A stretch of 64,000 bases of DNA from Terrilactibacillus tamarindi (GCF_009718825.1 NZ_WNHB01000013.1:35230-99229); one strand, 5' to 3'. Shown: positions 27,563-37,149, counted from the stretch's first letter. Numbers and translations: made by a program. The notes: generated from the letters alone by a model not told the origin.

Positions 27563-27680
27563 CAAAAGTTATTGAATATTGACCAATCTAAATAAAGAGT
27601 CTAATTTGAGGAGGCGATGTAACACAAACACACTTAAAAATATCTAAATATTGATAATATAAAAAATAGGAGGATTAATA

Positions 27681-28646
27681 ATGGGAAATAAAAATGAAAC
27701 AAAATTTGAATTGCCTAATGCAGTTGAGATGCCAAGGTATAGTGGTATTCGTAGTTTTATGAGGTTGCCGTATGAGCAGGAGATTAGCGGAAAGGATTTT
27801 GTTATTTTAGGTGCTCCATTTGACACAGCAACAACTTACCGGTCAGGCACGAGATTTGGTCCAGAGGCAATTCGACGTAGTTCAGTTCTGTTAAGAGCAG
27901 CAAATGTTTATCATAATATACGACCTTCAGACTATCTAAATGGAGTAGATGGTGGAGATGTGATGACTATTCCAGGCAATACAGAAAGAAGCCATAAAAA
28001 AATAACTGATCATGTCAAAGCATGGGTTGAAAAAGGTGTTGTACCTATTATACTAGGTGGGGATCACTCTATTTCTTTACCCGATTTACGAGGTGTTGCA
28101 AGTATACACGGACCACTTTCATTAATTCATTTTGATGCTCATGGAGATACATGGGATGAATATTGGGGTGAAAAATATACACATGGTTCACCATTTAGAC
28201 GTGCTATGGAAGAAGGATTAATAGATCCTTCAAGATCTATTCAAATTGGTATGCGAGGAACCGTCTATGACCCCAATGATATTAATGAAGCTCGCGATCT
28301 AGGTTTTCAAGTCATTACATCAGATGAAATAAGAGAAATTGGTTTAAATAAAACTATGGATTTGGTCAAGGAAAGGGTAGGACAGAATAAAGTATTCTTA
28401 ACCTTTGATATTGACTTTTTAGATCCAGCATTTGCCCCAGGAACAGGGACTCCAGAAATAGCGGGATTTTCTAGTACAGAAGCTCAGTCAATGCTTAGAA
28501 GGCTGGCAGGTATAAATTTCGTTGGTTTTGATATTGTTGAAGTACTCCCAGCGTTAGATCCTACTGAAATAACCGCATTGACTGCTGCCACTGTAGTATT
28601 TGAATTCTTGAGTTTATTAGCTATTGCAAAAAAAGAATCGATTTAG
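27681..28646 (+). CDS. Agmatinase/ureohydrolase family enzyme 1
   Basis: A 321-aa manganese-type ureohydrolase (arginase/agmatinase/guanidinobutyrase family). All metal-binding motifs are present: GGDHSIS (His about 128), DAHGD (about 152-156), FDIDFLDPAFAPGTGTPE (about 241 on) and a late Glu in VEVLP. It hydrolyses a guanidino compound to urea plus an amine. Agmatine is only one possibility; the neighbours (APC permease, two SDRs, NodB-type hydrolase) suggest a less usual guanidino substrate. No urease lies in the window, so urea would be excreted or handled elsewhere. AGGAGG precedes ATG 27681. Confidence 0.85.
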   Translation: MGNKNETKFELPNAVEMPRYSGIRSFMRLPYEQEISGKDFVILGAPFDTATTYRSGTRFGPEAIRRSSVLLRAANVYHNIRPSDYLNGVDGGDVMTIPGNTERSHKKITDHVKAWVEKGVVPIILGGDHSISLPDLRGVASIHGPLSLIHFDAHGDTWDEYWGEKYTHGSPFRRAMEEGLIDPSRSIQIGMRGTVYDPNDINEARDLGFQVITSDEIREIGLNKTMDLVKERVGQNKVFLTFDIDFLDPAFAPGTGTPEIAGFSSTEAQSMLRRLAGINFVGFDIVEVLPALDPTEITALTAATVVFEFLSLLAIAKKESI

Positions 28647-28805
28647 GGAAGTAAGTAAAAGCTTAAACTTAAATTAATTCTATGTTTGAATATATGATAT
28701 TGGAGATAGAAATTAACTATGGTTATACAAGAGCTTCCTAAAATGAACAAATAATGTGAGTTATTGAATTATAACTTTGTTCGGCTAATGAGGATGGTAA
28801 TTAAA

Positions 28806-29546
28806 ATGAAACGATTTGAAAATAAGACCGTTTTAATAACTGGTGCAGGAAGTGGAATAGGAAAAGAAACGGCACTGTCATTTGCAAAAGAAGGTGCCTA
28901 TATTCTATTAAATGATTTGGAAAGTAATCCAAGAATACATCAAGTAGCAAAGTTACTTGCGGAAAGAGGTGTTAGTTATGAACTGAAATTGGGTGATATT
29001 TCGAATGCTGATAAGGTTAAAATGATGTTTAGTAATATAGAAAGATTAGATATTCTCGTTAATAATGCTGGTTATCTTAGTGAAACGAAGATAATTGATA
29101 TGACTAATATGGAATGGGATAGAATGATTAAAGTTCATTTGTATGGAACATTTTATTGTACAAGAGAAGCAACTAAACTAATGCTTAAAGAGAAAACGGG
29201 TAGAATCATTAATGTTTCCTCAGATCTTGGACAGATAGGTTGTGAGAATCTGGTGCATTATTCTGCAGCTAAGGGAGGTATCATAAGTTTTACAAAAGCG
29301 TTAGCTCGAGAATTGGCTTCTAATGGAATTAACGTTAATTCAGTTGCTCCTGGTGGAACATTAACTCCTATGGTTGAGAAAATGGGAGATAATTACATTC
29401 ATAATGAAGGGAAAAAGTATCCACTGCTTAGACTTGGAACCCCAAGTGAGATTGCTAATGTGATTTTATTTCTTGCTTCTAATGATTCAAGTTTTATGAC
29501 GGGACAGATAATAGGTGTTAATGGTGGAGGCGTAATGAATGGGTAA
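28806..29546 (+). CDS. Short-chain dehydrogenase/reductase
   Basis: A 246-aa classical SDR: TGAGSGIGKET (NAD(P)-binding TGxxxGxG) at about 12-22, LVNNAGYLSE (NNAG) at about 82, catalytic Ser in NVSSDLGQ, and YSAAKGG with the Tyr-x3-Lys pair at about 152-156. It oxidises or reduces an alcohol/carbonyl, perhaps the product left after removal of the guanidino group. The ATG at 28806 matches the family start; upstream in-frame ATGs would add a 14-residue tail of no homology. It is 160 bp after the ureohydrolase and 22 bp before the permease. Confidence 0.83.
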   Translation: MKRFENKTVLITGAGSGIGKETALSFAKEGAYILLNDLESNPRIHQVAKLLAERGVSYELKLGDISNADKVKMMFSNIERLDILVNNAGYLSETKIIDMTNMEWDRMIKVHLYGTFYCTREATKLMLKEKTGRIINVSSDLGQIGCENLVHYSAAKGGIISFTKALARELASNGINVNSVAPGGTLTPMVEKMGDNYIHNEGKKYPLLRLGTPSEIANVILFLASNDSSFMTGQIIGVNGGGVMNG

Positions 29547-29568
29547 TAAATAAAAGGGGGGAAGTTGA

Positions 29569-31017
29569 ATGGGATTTTATAAATTTATTGGATATGATAA
29601 AGATGGTGAAATTAGTACACTTTCTACAACCTTAAATAAAGAAAAATTAAATACATTTGAAGTTGTTTTAGCAGCTTTAGGATTCAACGCACCTGCTTGG
29701 GTTGCAGCATCCTCGATGTCTATTTTGTACTTGATTTCTGGACAGGCTGCTCCTTTAACTATATTAATAGCTTATTTTTTTCCAATGTTAACATTAGCTT
29801 TATGTATGGTTTATTTAATAAGGCACGCTCCTTCGGCCGGTGGTATTTTTACCTTTGCTCAAAAATTTATCCATCCGCATGCATCTACTATCCTTGGATG
29901 GTCCTACGTTGTAGCTTGTTCTACGGTTACTGCAATGACAACGGTTATTGGTTCATCTTATATTCAAACCCTGATTCCTAGCTTAAAAGGTGAGTGGGAA
30001 GCCAAAATAATTGGAACAATTTTACTTCTTTTTTTTCTTGTAATTTGTCTTAGAGGCATTGAGTTGACTGCAAAGGTTGCAGGAGTTTTTCTTATTTTCG
30101 AAATAACAGTAGTAGCTGGGTTAGGAATTTGTGGTATTGTTTCGCCTCATGTTGAAAACCAGTCATTTTTTGCATTGTATTCTCCATCTTCTGTTGGGGG
30201 GTGGTCAATAATTGGGCCAGGAGTTTTATTTGGTGTTTGGATGTTAGCAAACTTTGATTCTGCTATAAACCTTATTGAAGAAGCTAAAGTTCCTGTAAGA
30301 ACAATTCAACGTTCACTTGTTCTTGTGTTATCCATTGCGTTTGTCGTATATAGCCTTGCAGCTATCGGTTGGCAATATGCAGTTCCTGTCAAAAAACTTG
30401 CGGCAATCGTTGAAAATGGAAATGGGGGACCAATTGCTGCAGTTGCACAGCAATATTTGCCTTCAAGTTTAAGTTGGATAGCAATCTTTGTTGTCATAAC
30501 TTCTGCTACGGCAGGCTTGCAAATTTCAATGACTTCAGGATCTAGAGCAGCATATAGGATGAGTGTAGAAGGTCATCTACCAATGTTTTTAAGTAAAGTA
30601 AATAAACATAAAGTACCATGGATTATTAATTGTGGTATAACTATTTTCTCTATTATTGCCATATGGATAAAACCGATATCGAAGTTACAATGGTATTATG
30701 ATGTTGTAACAGCTACTCTAGTGTTATCTTATGTATCAGTATTAATGGCTTTTATTTTATTAATCTTTAAAAGAAAAACTAAATTATTAGCAGTATGCAC
30801 ATCCATTCTTCCTTTACTAGCCATAGCTGTTCTTTCTTATATATTCTATACAGCTGGTGCAAAACCTGCCGTTCCAAGTGATTTATATCATGCATGGTAT
30901 TTAGGAGGAATAGTCGTTGTGAGTGGTATCGGTTTAATTATTTACGAGATAAAAAGTAAGAAAATTAGAAATAATAATAATGATGAAAATTTAGAAGAAA
31001 AGAAAAACATATTATAA
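29569..31017 (+). CDS. APC-family amino acid permease
   Basis: A 482-aa amino acid/polyamine/organocation permease with 12 predicted helices. The first helix region reads LNTFEVVLAALGFNAPAWVA and the second loop PSAGGIFTFAQKFIHP, typical of APC superfamily transporters. It has a strong ribosome site (AAAAGGGGGGAAG). It sits inside the ureohydrolase operon, so it most likely imports the guanidino or amino acid-like substrate. The C-terminal tail is very polar (KSKKIRNNNNDENLEEKKN). The specific substrate is unknown. Confidence 0.83.
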   Translation: MGFYKFIGYDKDGEISTLSTTLNKEKLNTFEVVLAALGFNAPAWVAASSMSILYLISGQAAPLTILIAYFFPMLTLALCMVYLIRHAPSAGGIFTFAQKFIHPHASTILGWSYVVACSTVTAMTTVIGSSYIQTLIPSLKGEWEAKIIGTILLLFFLVICLRGIELTAKVAGVFLIFEITVVAGLGICGIVSPHVENQSFFALYSPSSVGGWSIIGPGVLFGVWMLANFDSAINLIEEAKVPVRTIQRSLVLVLSIAFVVYSLAAIGWQYAVPVKKLAAIVENGNGGPIAAVAQQYLPSSLSWIAIFVVITSATAGLQISMTSGSRAAYRMSVEGHLPMFLSKVNKHKVPWIINCGITIFSIIAIWIKPISKLQWYYDVVTATLVLSYVSVLMAFILLIFKRKTKLLAVCTSILPLLAIAVLSYIFYTAGAKPAVPSDLYHAWYLGGIVVVSGIGLIIYEIKSKKIRNNNNDENLEEKKNIL

Positions 31018-31072
31018 AAAAATTTCGGAATGGAGAAGTTTTTATAAGAATAAACAATAAGGGTGAAAGTTA

Positions 31073-31909
31073 ATGAAAAATATTAAATGGCCAAATAAAG
31101 CTAAAATGGCATTAACATTAAGTTTTGATGTTGATGCTGAATCTGGCTGGATTTTAAATGAGGAAAATAAACAAAGGTTATCTTTATTGTCTGCTAGTGC
31201 CTATGGAAGAAGAGTTGGTATTGATAGGATATTAAGATTACTTAAAAAATTTGACTTAAAAGCACAGTTTTTTATTCCAGGATATACGGCTGAAATTGAT
31301 GAGAATATAGTTCGAAAAATAGATGAAAATGGTCATTCTATTGGGTGTCACGGTTATTATCATGAACGAACAGAAACCCTTTCCTATGAGAAAGAAGATA
31401 GTATTTTCCAGAAGTCAAAAGCTATATTAAGTAAGATTACTGGAAAAAATCCAGTGGGTTATAGAGCTCCCCTTTGGGAAATAACTCCTCAAACATTAGA
31501 ACTTCTTAAAAAGAACAAGTTCTTGTTTGATAGTAGTTTGATGGGAGACGATGTACCTTATGTCGTTCCAGTAAATGGATATAAATTACTAGAATTGCCG
31601 GTTGCTTGGTTACTAGATGATTGGGAGCAATTCCATTATTCTGCTGTTCCACAAAATGGCACGGTAATTGAAGAGCCCGATAAAGTATTAAGGTTATGGA
31701 AAAAAGAATTTAGCGCTCTTTATGAAGATGGTGGCTACTTTTTGCTTACTATGCATCCTGAAGTTATTGGAAGAGCTTCACGTATTAAAATGTTAGAAGA
31801 ATTACTTTCATTTATCAAATCTCATGAAGGAGTATGGTTCTGTACACCAGAAGATATTTATAGGGCTTGGCAAGATAATAGATTAGAACTTAATGAGTAT
31901 CCATATTGA
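31073..31909 (+). CDS. NodB-type polysaccharide deacetylase family hydrolase
   Basis: A 278-aa NodB-fold protein: LTLSFDVDAESGW (metal and catalytic Asp pair near residue 20), FFIPGYTAE, HSIGCHGYYHERT (His-x3-His near 92-96) and GYRAPLWEITPQ. There is no signal peptide, so it is intracellular and closer to PuuE-type allantoinases and other cyclic-amide hydrolases than to cell-wall deacetylases. In this operon it may hydrolyse an amide or cyclic intermediate. It lies 55 bp after the permease gene, with AAGGGTGAAAG before the ATG. Confidence 0.78.
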   Translation: MKNIKWPNKAKMALTLSFDVDAESGWILNEENKQRLSLLSASAYGRRVGIDRILRLLKKFDLKAQFFIPGYTAEIDENIVRKIDENGHSIGCHGYYHERTETLSYEKEDSIFQKSKAILSKITGKNPVGYRAPLWEITPQTLELLKKNKFLFDSSLMGDDVPYVVPVNGYKLLELPVAWLLDDWEQFHYSAVPQNGTVIEEPDKVLRLWKKEFSALYEDGGYFLLTMHPEVIGRASRIKMLEELLSFIKSHEGVWFCTPEDIYRAWQDNRLELNEYPY

Positions 31910-31955
31910 AAATCAGCTCACTTAATATATAGGGGTTAGAAAGAGGTGTCACCAA

Positions 31956-32879
31956 TTGAATACTTTAGTAACAGGTGGATTGGGATTTCTAGGATCAACA
32001 ATTTCGAAATTACTTTCTGAAAAAGGAGAGACAGTCATTTGTTATGATCAAAGATCATCTAACGGTGAAAATAAACAATCAATTTATAATGTACAGGGCG
32101 ATTTAAGAGATTTACCTTTTATATTAGAGACGATTAAAAATTATAATGTGGATAAAATTATTCATACAGCAGCAATTTCTCATCCTTATTTTTCTAGAAA
32201 AATTCCATATCAAACTGTAATGATTAATGCTGTAGGAACTACTAATATATTTGAATCAGCTAGATTAACAGGAATTAAGCGTATTGTTAATCTTAGTTCA
32301 GAATGTGTCTACGGAAATAACCGTGAATTAGGAATAATTACCGAAGAAGCACCACTTAATCCAACAACACCATATGGAGTTACAAAAGTATTTACTGAAA
32401 AAATGGGACAAGTATATAATAACTTATATGGCATGGAAATTATATCATTAAGACCGGGTTGGATCTATGGTCCTGGTCAATTTATGCAATGTTATATGAA
32501 AACATTGTTACGTAATGCTATTGATGGATTGCCAACATACGAAAAAAACGGGAAAGATTATTTATTTCAGTATGTCCATGTAAAAGATGTTGCAAATGCG
32601 TGTATTATAGCAGCAGATGTAAATATACCTTCTCTACAACATAATGTATTTAATATAACTGGTGGTAATCAAATAAGTTACGGTAATTTGGTAGAAAGAA
32701 TAAAGAAAATATTTCCCCTTGCTCAAATAGAAATCGGGGGTGGCACAATTGATGTATTAGACCAGAACGCTGAATTTGAAATTAGAAGAGCTAGAGAGGA
32801 ATTAGGCTTTGTTCCCCAAATTTCATTGGATGAAGGAATAAATGAATATGCTAAATGGCTAGAAAAACATGAGTACTAA
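31956..32879 (+). CDS. NAD-dependent epimerase/dehydratase family protein
   Basis: A 307-aa extended SDR: LVTGGLGFLGSTI (GxxGxxG) at the N-terminus, catalytic Ser in NLSSECVYG near residue 115, and PYGVTK (Tyr-x3-Lys) near 143. The SLRPGWIYGPGQ motif is typical of sugar-nucleotide epimerases and related dehydrogenases. The TTG start at 31956 is supported by AGAGGTG upstream and the immediate Rossmann motif. It is the last gene of the ureohydrolase operon. Its role there is not obvious; it may act on a hydroxy-acid or sugar-linked moiety of the substrate. Confidence 0.75.
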   Translation: MNTLVTGGLGFLGSTISKLLSEKGETVICYDQRSSNGENKQSIYNVQGDLRDLPFILETIKNYNVDKIIHTAAISHPYFSRKIPYQTVMINAVGTTNIFESARLTGIKRIVNLSSECVYGNNRELGIITEEAPLNPTTPYGVTKVFTEKMGQVYNNLYGMEIISLRPGWIYGPGQFMQCYMKTLLRNAIDGLPTYEKNGKDYLFQYVHVKDVANACIIAADVNIPSLQHNVFNITGGNQISYGNLVERIKKIFPLAQIEIGGGTIDVLDQNAEFEIRRAREELGFVPQISLDEGINEYAKWLEKHEY

Positions 32880-33840
32880 TGAAAATTAAACCCGTTATTT
32901 AAATATTTGTAATTAGGTATTGAAGAGGTTGTTAAAGATATCGGGAGAATTTGAGGTAATAAATTAGTTGTTCCTCTGTTCCGAGGTGCCTACCACGACC
33001 CGAGTTAGGTTAGAAATCCCAGTGTAAGATGTATTATGAAATCTACAATACCTACGAAAAGATCGAGTAGGTAATTATAAATGTCAATTATATTCAAAAA
33101 AGTACAGAATTCTCCTAAATAAAGAAGTTTTCCGTGCTTTTATGGTTTAGTTAGTGTGGCGATATTGTTTTTACCACTTCATTTTTTAGTATTGTCTGTG
33201 GTGATTACAACATTTACGAAGGAGCCGTTTTGTTTTTTTTTAGATGTTGGATAAAGGAACTAGTGCTTATATGATAGATGATAGAGGGAATAGGGAACTT
33301 CTCTATGGTGATGTACTTCCTTCTTTTTATTGGACATATGTTTTCAAGATGGAATGATGGTGGGCATTATCGCAAAGTACAGTGACAGGTACCGCAAAAG
33401 GACATTATCTGCTTAATAGTCTATGCCATATAGACACTATGAAAGTCATAGTATTACTCCGATCTACCTAGATACTTGCTATTTCTGTTTGAAAGCTCGG
33501 AATTTAGACACTAAAGTAAATGTTTTGCGTAAAGAAAACAAGATTAAATTATGAACTGCACCCTAAACGTTAGACACCAACTAACAATGTGAGGTGCAGC
33601 TTTTTTATGCGGAAAAAATGTTTTTAGAAGGGGTGGATGGTAACAAAACCCCGTAATATCAATTGGTGTGTCACACATAATGGTACCGGGTGCCGCCACT
33701 TGTACCAGAAAAAATACTTATGAGGATTTTAACAACGAAAAGACAGAATTGTCCTTTACTATGATGAAAATCAAGTGTTTGTTTTATTTGTATGATCCAA
33801 TAAGCTCATAATTGTGAATGGAGATGATCTCCCATCCCCC
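32880..33840. other. Non-coding stretch with repeat and IS-end-like hairpin
   Basis: It holds the REP-like repeat at 33383-33507 and a nested hairpin at 33564-33606 (CTGCACC...GGTGCAG enclosing GTTAG...CTAAC) followed by TTTTTT. This looks either like a terminator or like the end of an IS3-type element. Short decayed frames near 33240-33355 were not recognised. Confidence 0.4.
33383..33507 (+). repeat. REP-like dispersed repeat, long copy
   Basis: Nearly the same 125 bp as at 18501-18624, from TGACAGGTACCGCAAAAGGA to CTCGGAATTTAGA, with only scattered substitutions and one extra G. Such identity points to recent spread or gene conversion. Confidence 0.65.
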
Positions 33841-33859
33841 TTCCATGAATAAACTCTTT

Positions 33860-35065
33860 TTAAGCAGATCCTTTGTTTTCCTGCTTTAATTGTCTTCCTT
33901 CTTTTCCATTCACAAGATGGGCTAATAAAGCGAGTAACGGAAAGGCGATGCCGATGGATAACGCTGTTGCCGCATTAAATTGAAAGTAACTATAGCTTCC
34001 AATAAATGAACCAAGCGCTCCTCCAAAAAAGAACATGGTCATATATAAACCATTTAAGCGATTTCGGTGTGACGCACTTAAACTATAGATAACTTTTTGG
34101 CCAGCAATTAAATTTCCTGAGACACCGATATCTAATATGATGCCTGATATGATTAATATAACAATGGTGAGTAGAGAATGACTTTTAACGAAAAATAAGA
34201 TGCCGACTGAAAGTATGACGCATATCATGGATACATTTGTTAATGAGTAAATGTATCCTTTATCCGCTAATTTACCGAAAGTAGAGGTCAATAAGGCTCC
34301 CGCTATTGAAACAAAACCAAATAATGCAATTTCTGTATTTGTAAAATCTAATGAACGTAAAAGAATTGGAACGACGGTCCAATAAAGGCTGAAGGTTGCA
34401 AACAAGCAAGCATGATAAAAACCTCTTTGTTTTAAAGGTGATGTGTTTTTAAGAATTTCAACCATTGAAACGATTAACTTGGAATAGGTTAAGTTCTCAG
34501 ATTCAACATCAAAGTTTGGTAGAAACTTAGTCACCAACAGTAATATTATAAGTAAAAGGATTGTTGAAAAGAGAAATACCGTTCGCCATCCAAACCAATT
34601 GGTTATTTCGATGGATAGTGGTCGTGCAATCATGATGCCAATCAGCAAACCGCTCATCACTTTTCCAACATAGTTACCAATTTCTTGTCTTGGTGCTATT
34701 CTGGCTGCGATCGGAACTAATATTTGAGCGGCACAAGCGCTAATGCCAATTAATCCTGTCAAAAACAAGAAAAGCATTTCATTTGTTGCGATCGCTGCAA
34801 ATGCCGAAGCAATGATCGTAATACCTAATAAAGTAACAATTATTTTTTTGCTTTTAATGAGATCTGCCATTGGTACTAAAAAGAACAACCCTAAACCATA
34901 GCCAACTTGAGTCAATGTCGTGAGCAGACCGGATAAATGAGAAGACATATGTAGATCTTTTGAAATGAACTCAATGATAGGCTGTGTGTAATATAGATTA
35001 GCAACAAGAGAACCACAGCTTATAGCCAATAAAAAGATAAGAAAATTTGTTTTTCGATGCATCAT
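33860..35065 (-). CDS. MFS transporter, drug-efflux type
   Basis: A 401-aa MFS protein with 12 helices. Motif A-like VPMADLIKSKKII follows helix 2, and LANLYYTQP-type text (SLVANLYYTQPIIEF) is typical of the NepI/YdhP-like efflux group. It is transcribed with its own operator-bearing promoter region behind a TetR gene, the classic regulator-pump arrangement, so it probably exports a toxic compound sensed by the TetR protein. Start ATG 35065 has AAAGGAATGAT just before it. The exported compound is unknown. Confidence 0.8.
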   Translation of the reverse strand: MMHRKTNFLIFLLAISCGSLVANLYYTQPIIEFISKDLHMSSHLSGLLTTLTQVGYGLGLFFLVPMADLIKSKKIIVTLLGITIIASAFAAIATNEMLFLFLTGLIGISACAAQILVPIAARIAPRQEIGNYVGKVMSGLLIGIMIARPLSIEITNWFGWRTVFLFSTILLLIILLLVTKFLPNFDVESENLTYSKLIVSMVEILKNTSPLKQRGFYHACLFATFSLYWTVVPILLRSLDFTNTEIALFGFVSIAGALLTSTFGKLADKGYIYSLTNVSMICVILSVGILFFVKSHSLLTIVILIISGIILDIGVSGNLIAGQKVIYSLSASHRNRLNGLYMTMFFFGGALGSFIGSYSYFQFNAATALSIGIAFPLLALLAHLVNGKEGRQLKQENKGSA

Positions 35066-35083
35066 ATCATTCCTTTAATTTTA

Positions 35084-35105
35084 TTTTGGTACGACCGTTC
35101 CAAAA
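35084..35105. promoter_or_regulatory. TetR operator candidate 1 (MFS promoter)
   Basis: A dyad with half-sites TTTTGGTACGA and CGTTCCAAAA lies 18 bp upstream of the MFS start. It shares TTTTGGTACGA and TCCAAAA with the site at 35736-35757. Confidence 0.6.
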
Positions 35106-35122
35106 AAGTTAAAATAAAAAAT

Positions 35123-35704
35123 TTATAGTGATGCAATGGTCTTATCAACTAACTTAAATGCTAAAAGTTTGTCTTTTTTAAATTTTGACATTAGGTTGAT
35201 ACTATGATTGAGACTTAATAACGAGTAAGCAATCAATTGAATATCTTCCTCTTGAGAAATTTCATGTTTCTTTTGTCCTTTTTGAATGACTTGTTTAAAC
35301 ATGCTCTCCAATTCATTAAAATCATTAATTATGGTCCTTTCAATGGAAGGGTCGATGTGACCAATCAATAATGATGAATTCGTAATCATGCAACTATAGG
35401 GTGTTCTATCGGAATACACTTCTTCAATATGTCTATAAAAATACAATATGAGTGATTCTTTTGCACTATCCTTTGAAAATAATAATTTTTTCTTTTCCAA
35501 CCCGCGATTCTTATAATTTTCTAATACAAGTGCAAATAATTGATCCTTATCTCCAAAACTATCATAAAGTGTTGATCGGCTGATCTCCATTGTTTGTATA
35601 AGGTCAGAAATGTGTGTTGCCTCATATCCTTTATCCCAAAATAGGTACATAGATTTGTCAAAAGCTTTCGTTTTATTAAAATCTGGTTTTATTTCCAAAA
35701 ACAT
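35123..35704 (-). CDS. TetR-family repressor
   Basis: A 193-aa TetR/AcrR-type protein. The N-terminal HTH is at about residues 10-55 (AFDKSMYLFWDKGYEATHIS, then TMEISRSTLYDSFGDKDQLF). The C-terminal half is a helical ligand domain. The ATG at 35704 matches the family's usual start; the frame extends 43 codons upstream but that part lies over the operator and promoter. A TTG at 35698 has better spacing from AAAGGTGA and is possible. It is expected to repress itself and the MFS gene through the two matching dyads. Confidence 0.8.
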   Translation of the reverse strand: MFLEIKPDFNKTKAFDKSMYLFWDKGYEATHISDLIQTMEISRSTLYDSFGDKDQLFALVLENYKNRGLEKKKLLFSKDSAKESLILYFYRHIEEVYSDRTPYSCMITNSSLLIGHIDPSIERTIINDFNELESMFKQVIQKGQKKHEISQEEDIQLIAYSLLSLNHSINLMSKFKKDKLLAFKLVDKTIASL

Positions 35705-35735
35705 CACCTTTGATTGGATAACCACAGTATAAATA

Positions 35736-35757
35736 TTTTGGTACGAAAACTCCAAAA
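35736..35757. promoter_or_regulatory. TetR operator candidate 2 (tetR promoter)
   Basis: TTTTGGTACGA, four bases, then TCCAAAA: the same outer sequence as the site at 35084-35105, placed upstream of the TetR start. The right half is less symmetric than in copy 1. Confidence 0.55.
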
Positions 35758-35810
35758 AGGTGCTTAGTGTGGTAAATAGATCAAAATAAAAAGAAAGATC
35801 ACCGTTTTCA

Positions 35811-36240
35811 TAGTAAATGGAAGGACCTATCACAGAACTTCCAATTACCTAACCCCACCATAAGGGATGAAAACGGTGGTCTATGGAGCAGCTTTCATCC
35901 ATCGTTTTGAAGAGTCCAATTCCTACAAACAAATTCAATTATTAGAAAAGAAAACCAAAGATATATTTGTTCAGACTGATGGAGCTTTCATACTAAGTGT
36001 TTCTAGAATAGGTGTTGTGACGGGTTCAAGTCAACGAAGTCAAGATGATGCTCAGTCTTCTTGTTTATAACTTAACCAAACAGCTGTGAACATTGACTTT
36101 CCCAAAGGGACAAAAGACGATGCAACTTGAAACCATCCGCACCCGGATTATTAAAGCGGCGAGTAAAATTATTATCAAGTTTTAACTATCAGAAATTCTT
36201 TTGGAAGACAATAGCTACAGCTGGAATAACGCATTCTTTT
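35811..36240 (+). pseudogene. IS1380-type transposase remnant
   Basis: It begins with the IS-like leader shared with 2549-2625. Further on, MMLSLLVYNLTKQ and MQLETIRTRIIKAASKI (36119 on) are the C-terminal landmarks of IS1380-family transposases (YNL..., ETIRTRIIK.A.K). They are in different frames and interrupted by stops. The 67-codon frame at 35867-36070 is not recognised by itself. This is a decayed element. Confidence 0.55.
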
Positions 36241-36277
36241 AACCATATTCAGTTTGAATAGAATCATGTTTTTTGAT

Positions 36278-36311
36278 TTGTTTTAAAAAAATCTAATATA
36301 TTTTAAAACAA
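36278..36311. promoter_or_regulatory. Dyad in AT-rich upstream region of YheO-type gene
   Basis: TTGTTTTAAAA and its exact inverted copy TTTTAAAACAA are separated by 12 nt, inside a 230-bp very AT-rich tract (36250-36480) just upstream of the regulator gene. It could be an operator for that regulator or a bent upstream element. Confidence 0.35.
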
Positions 36312-36492
36312 TATAAAAAAGCGGGAAATTTTTTTAAAAAAATATAAATAATTATAAAAAATTAAAAATAATATGTTAGCATTTCTTACATTAGCCTTGT
36401 ATTTTTTAATTTTTTAAAATAAAATATAAATTATTAAAAGTTTTATAAATGTTTCATCCGTTTTAAATATTTAAAAATAGGAGGAGTTGACA

Positions 36493-37149
36493 GTGACTAA
36501 TAAAGAACAAATACTCCATCACTATAAGTCAACTGCAGATATGATTGTTGAAACGTTTGGTGAGAATTGTGAAGTTGTTATTCATGACCTAACCAATCTA
36601 AATGAATCTCTCATTTACATAAAAGGAAATGTGACGGAGAGACAATTGGGGGCACCAGCCACGGATCTAATATTAAAAGAGCTTTATAGATTTCAAAATG
36701 ATGTGAAAGATAAATTTGGATTCATGGCGAGGACAAGCTCTGGAAAGATTATTAAAACATCTATGACATTTATTAGAGACAATGATGAAAATGTTATAGG
36801 GTGTTTAGGAATTAATTTTGATATAACGGATTTGATTATGGCAACAAGGGGTCTTCAATCGATATGCAAAACAAGCGGGATTGAGACGATTGATCAGCAA
36901 TTTACTGAAGAATACTATCCAAAATCTATCGAAGATGTATTTCAACATGTTATAGACCAAACAGTACAACAATTTAATGTGTTTGGAAGTAGTATGAGTC
37001 GTGAAGACAAACTGCGGTTTGTAAGAATGCTTGATGAAAAAGGAATCTTTATGATTCAAGGAGCCATTGAAAAAGCAAGTGAAATATTACATGTATCCAA
37101 ACAGTCTGTTTATAACTATTTAGATGAAATTCGTAGTATAAAGTCTTAA
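36493..37149 (+). CDS. YheO/DauR-type PAS-HTH regulator
   Basis: A 218-aa transcription regulator with an N-terminal YheO-like PAS domain (about 20-120: ENCEVVIHDLTNLNESLIYI, LGINFDITDL) and a C-terminal HTH_22 domain (about 160-215: DKLRFVRMLDEKGIFMIQGA, LHVSKQSVYNYLDEIR). DauR-type proteins control amino acid catabolism genes in other bacteria. GTG 36493 follows AGGAGG by 8 nt. It is 30 bp upstream of the second ureohydrolase and probably governs it and the following transport genes. Confidence 0.85.
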   Translation: MTNKEQILHHYKSTADMIVETFGENCEVVIHDLTNLNESLIYIKGNVTERQLGAPATDLILKELYRFQNDVKDKFGFMARTSSGKIIKTSMTFIRDNDENVIGCLGINFDITDLIMATRGLQSICKTSGIETIDQQFTEEYYPKSIEDVFQHVIDQTVQQFNVFGSSMSREDKLRFVRMLDEKGIFMIQGAIEKASEILHVSKQSVYNYLDEIRSIKS

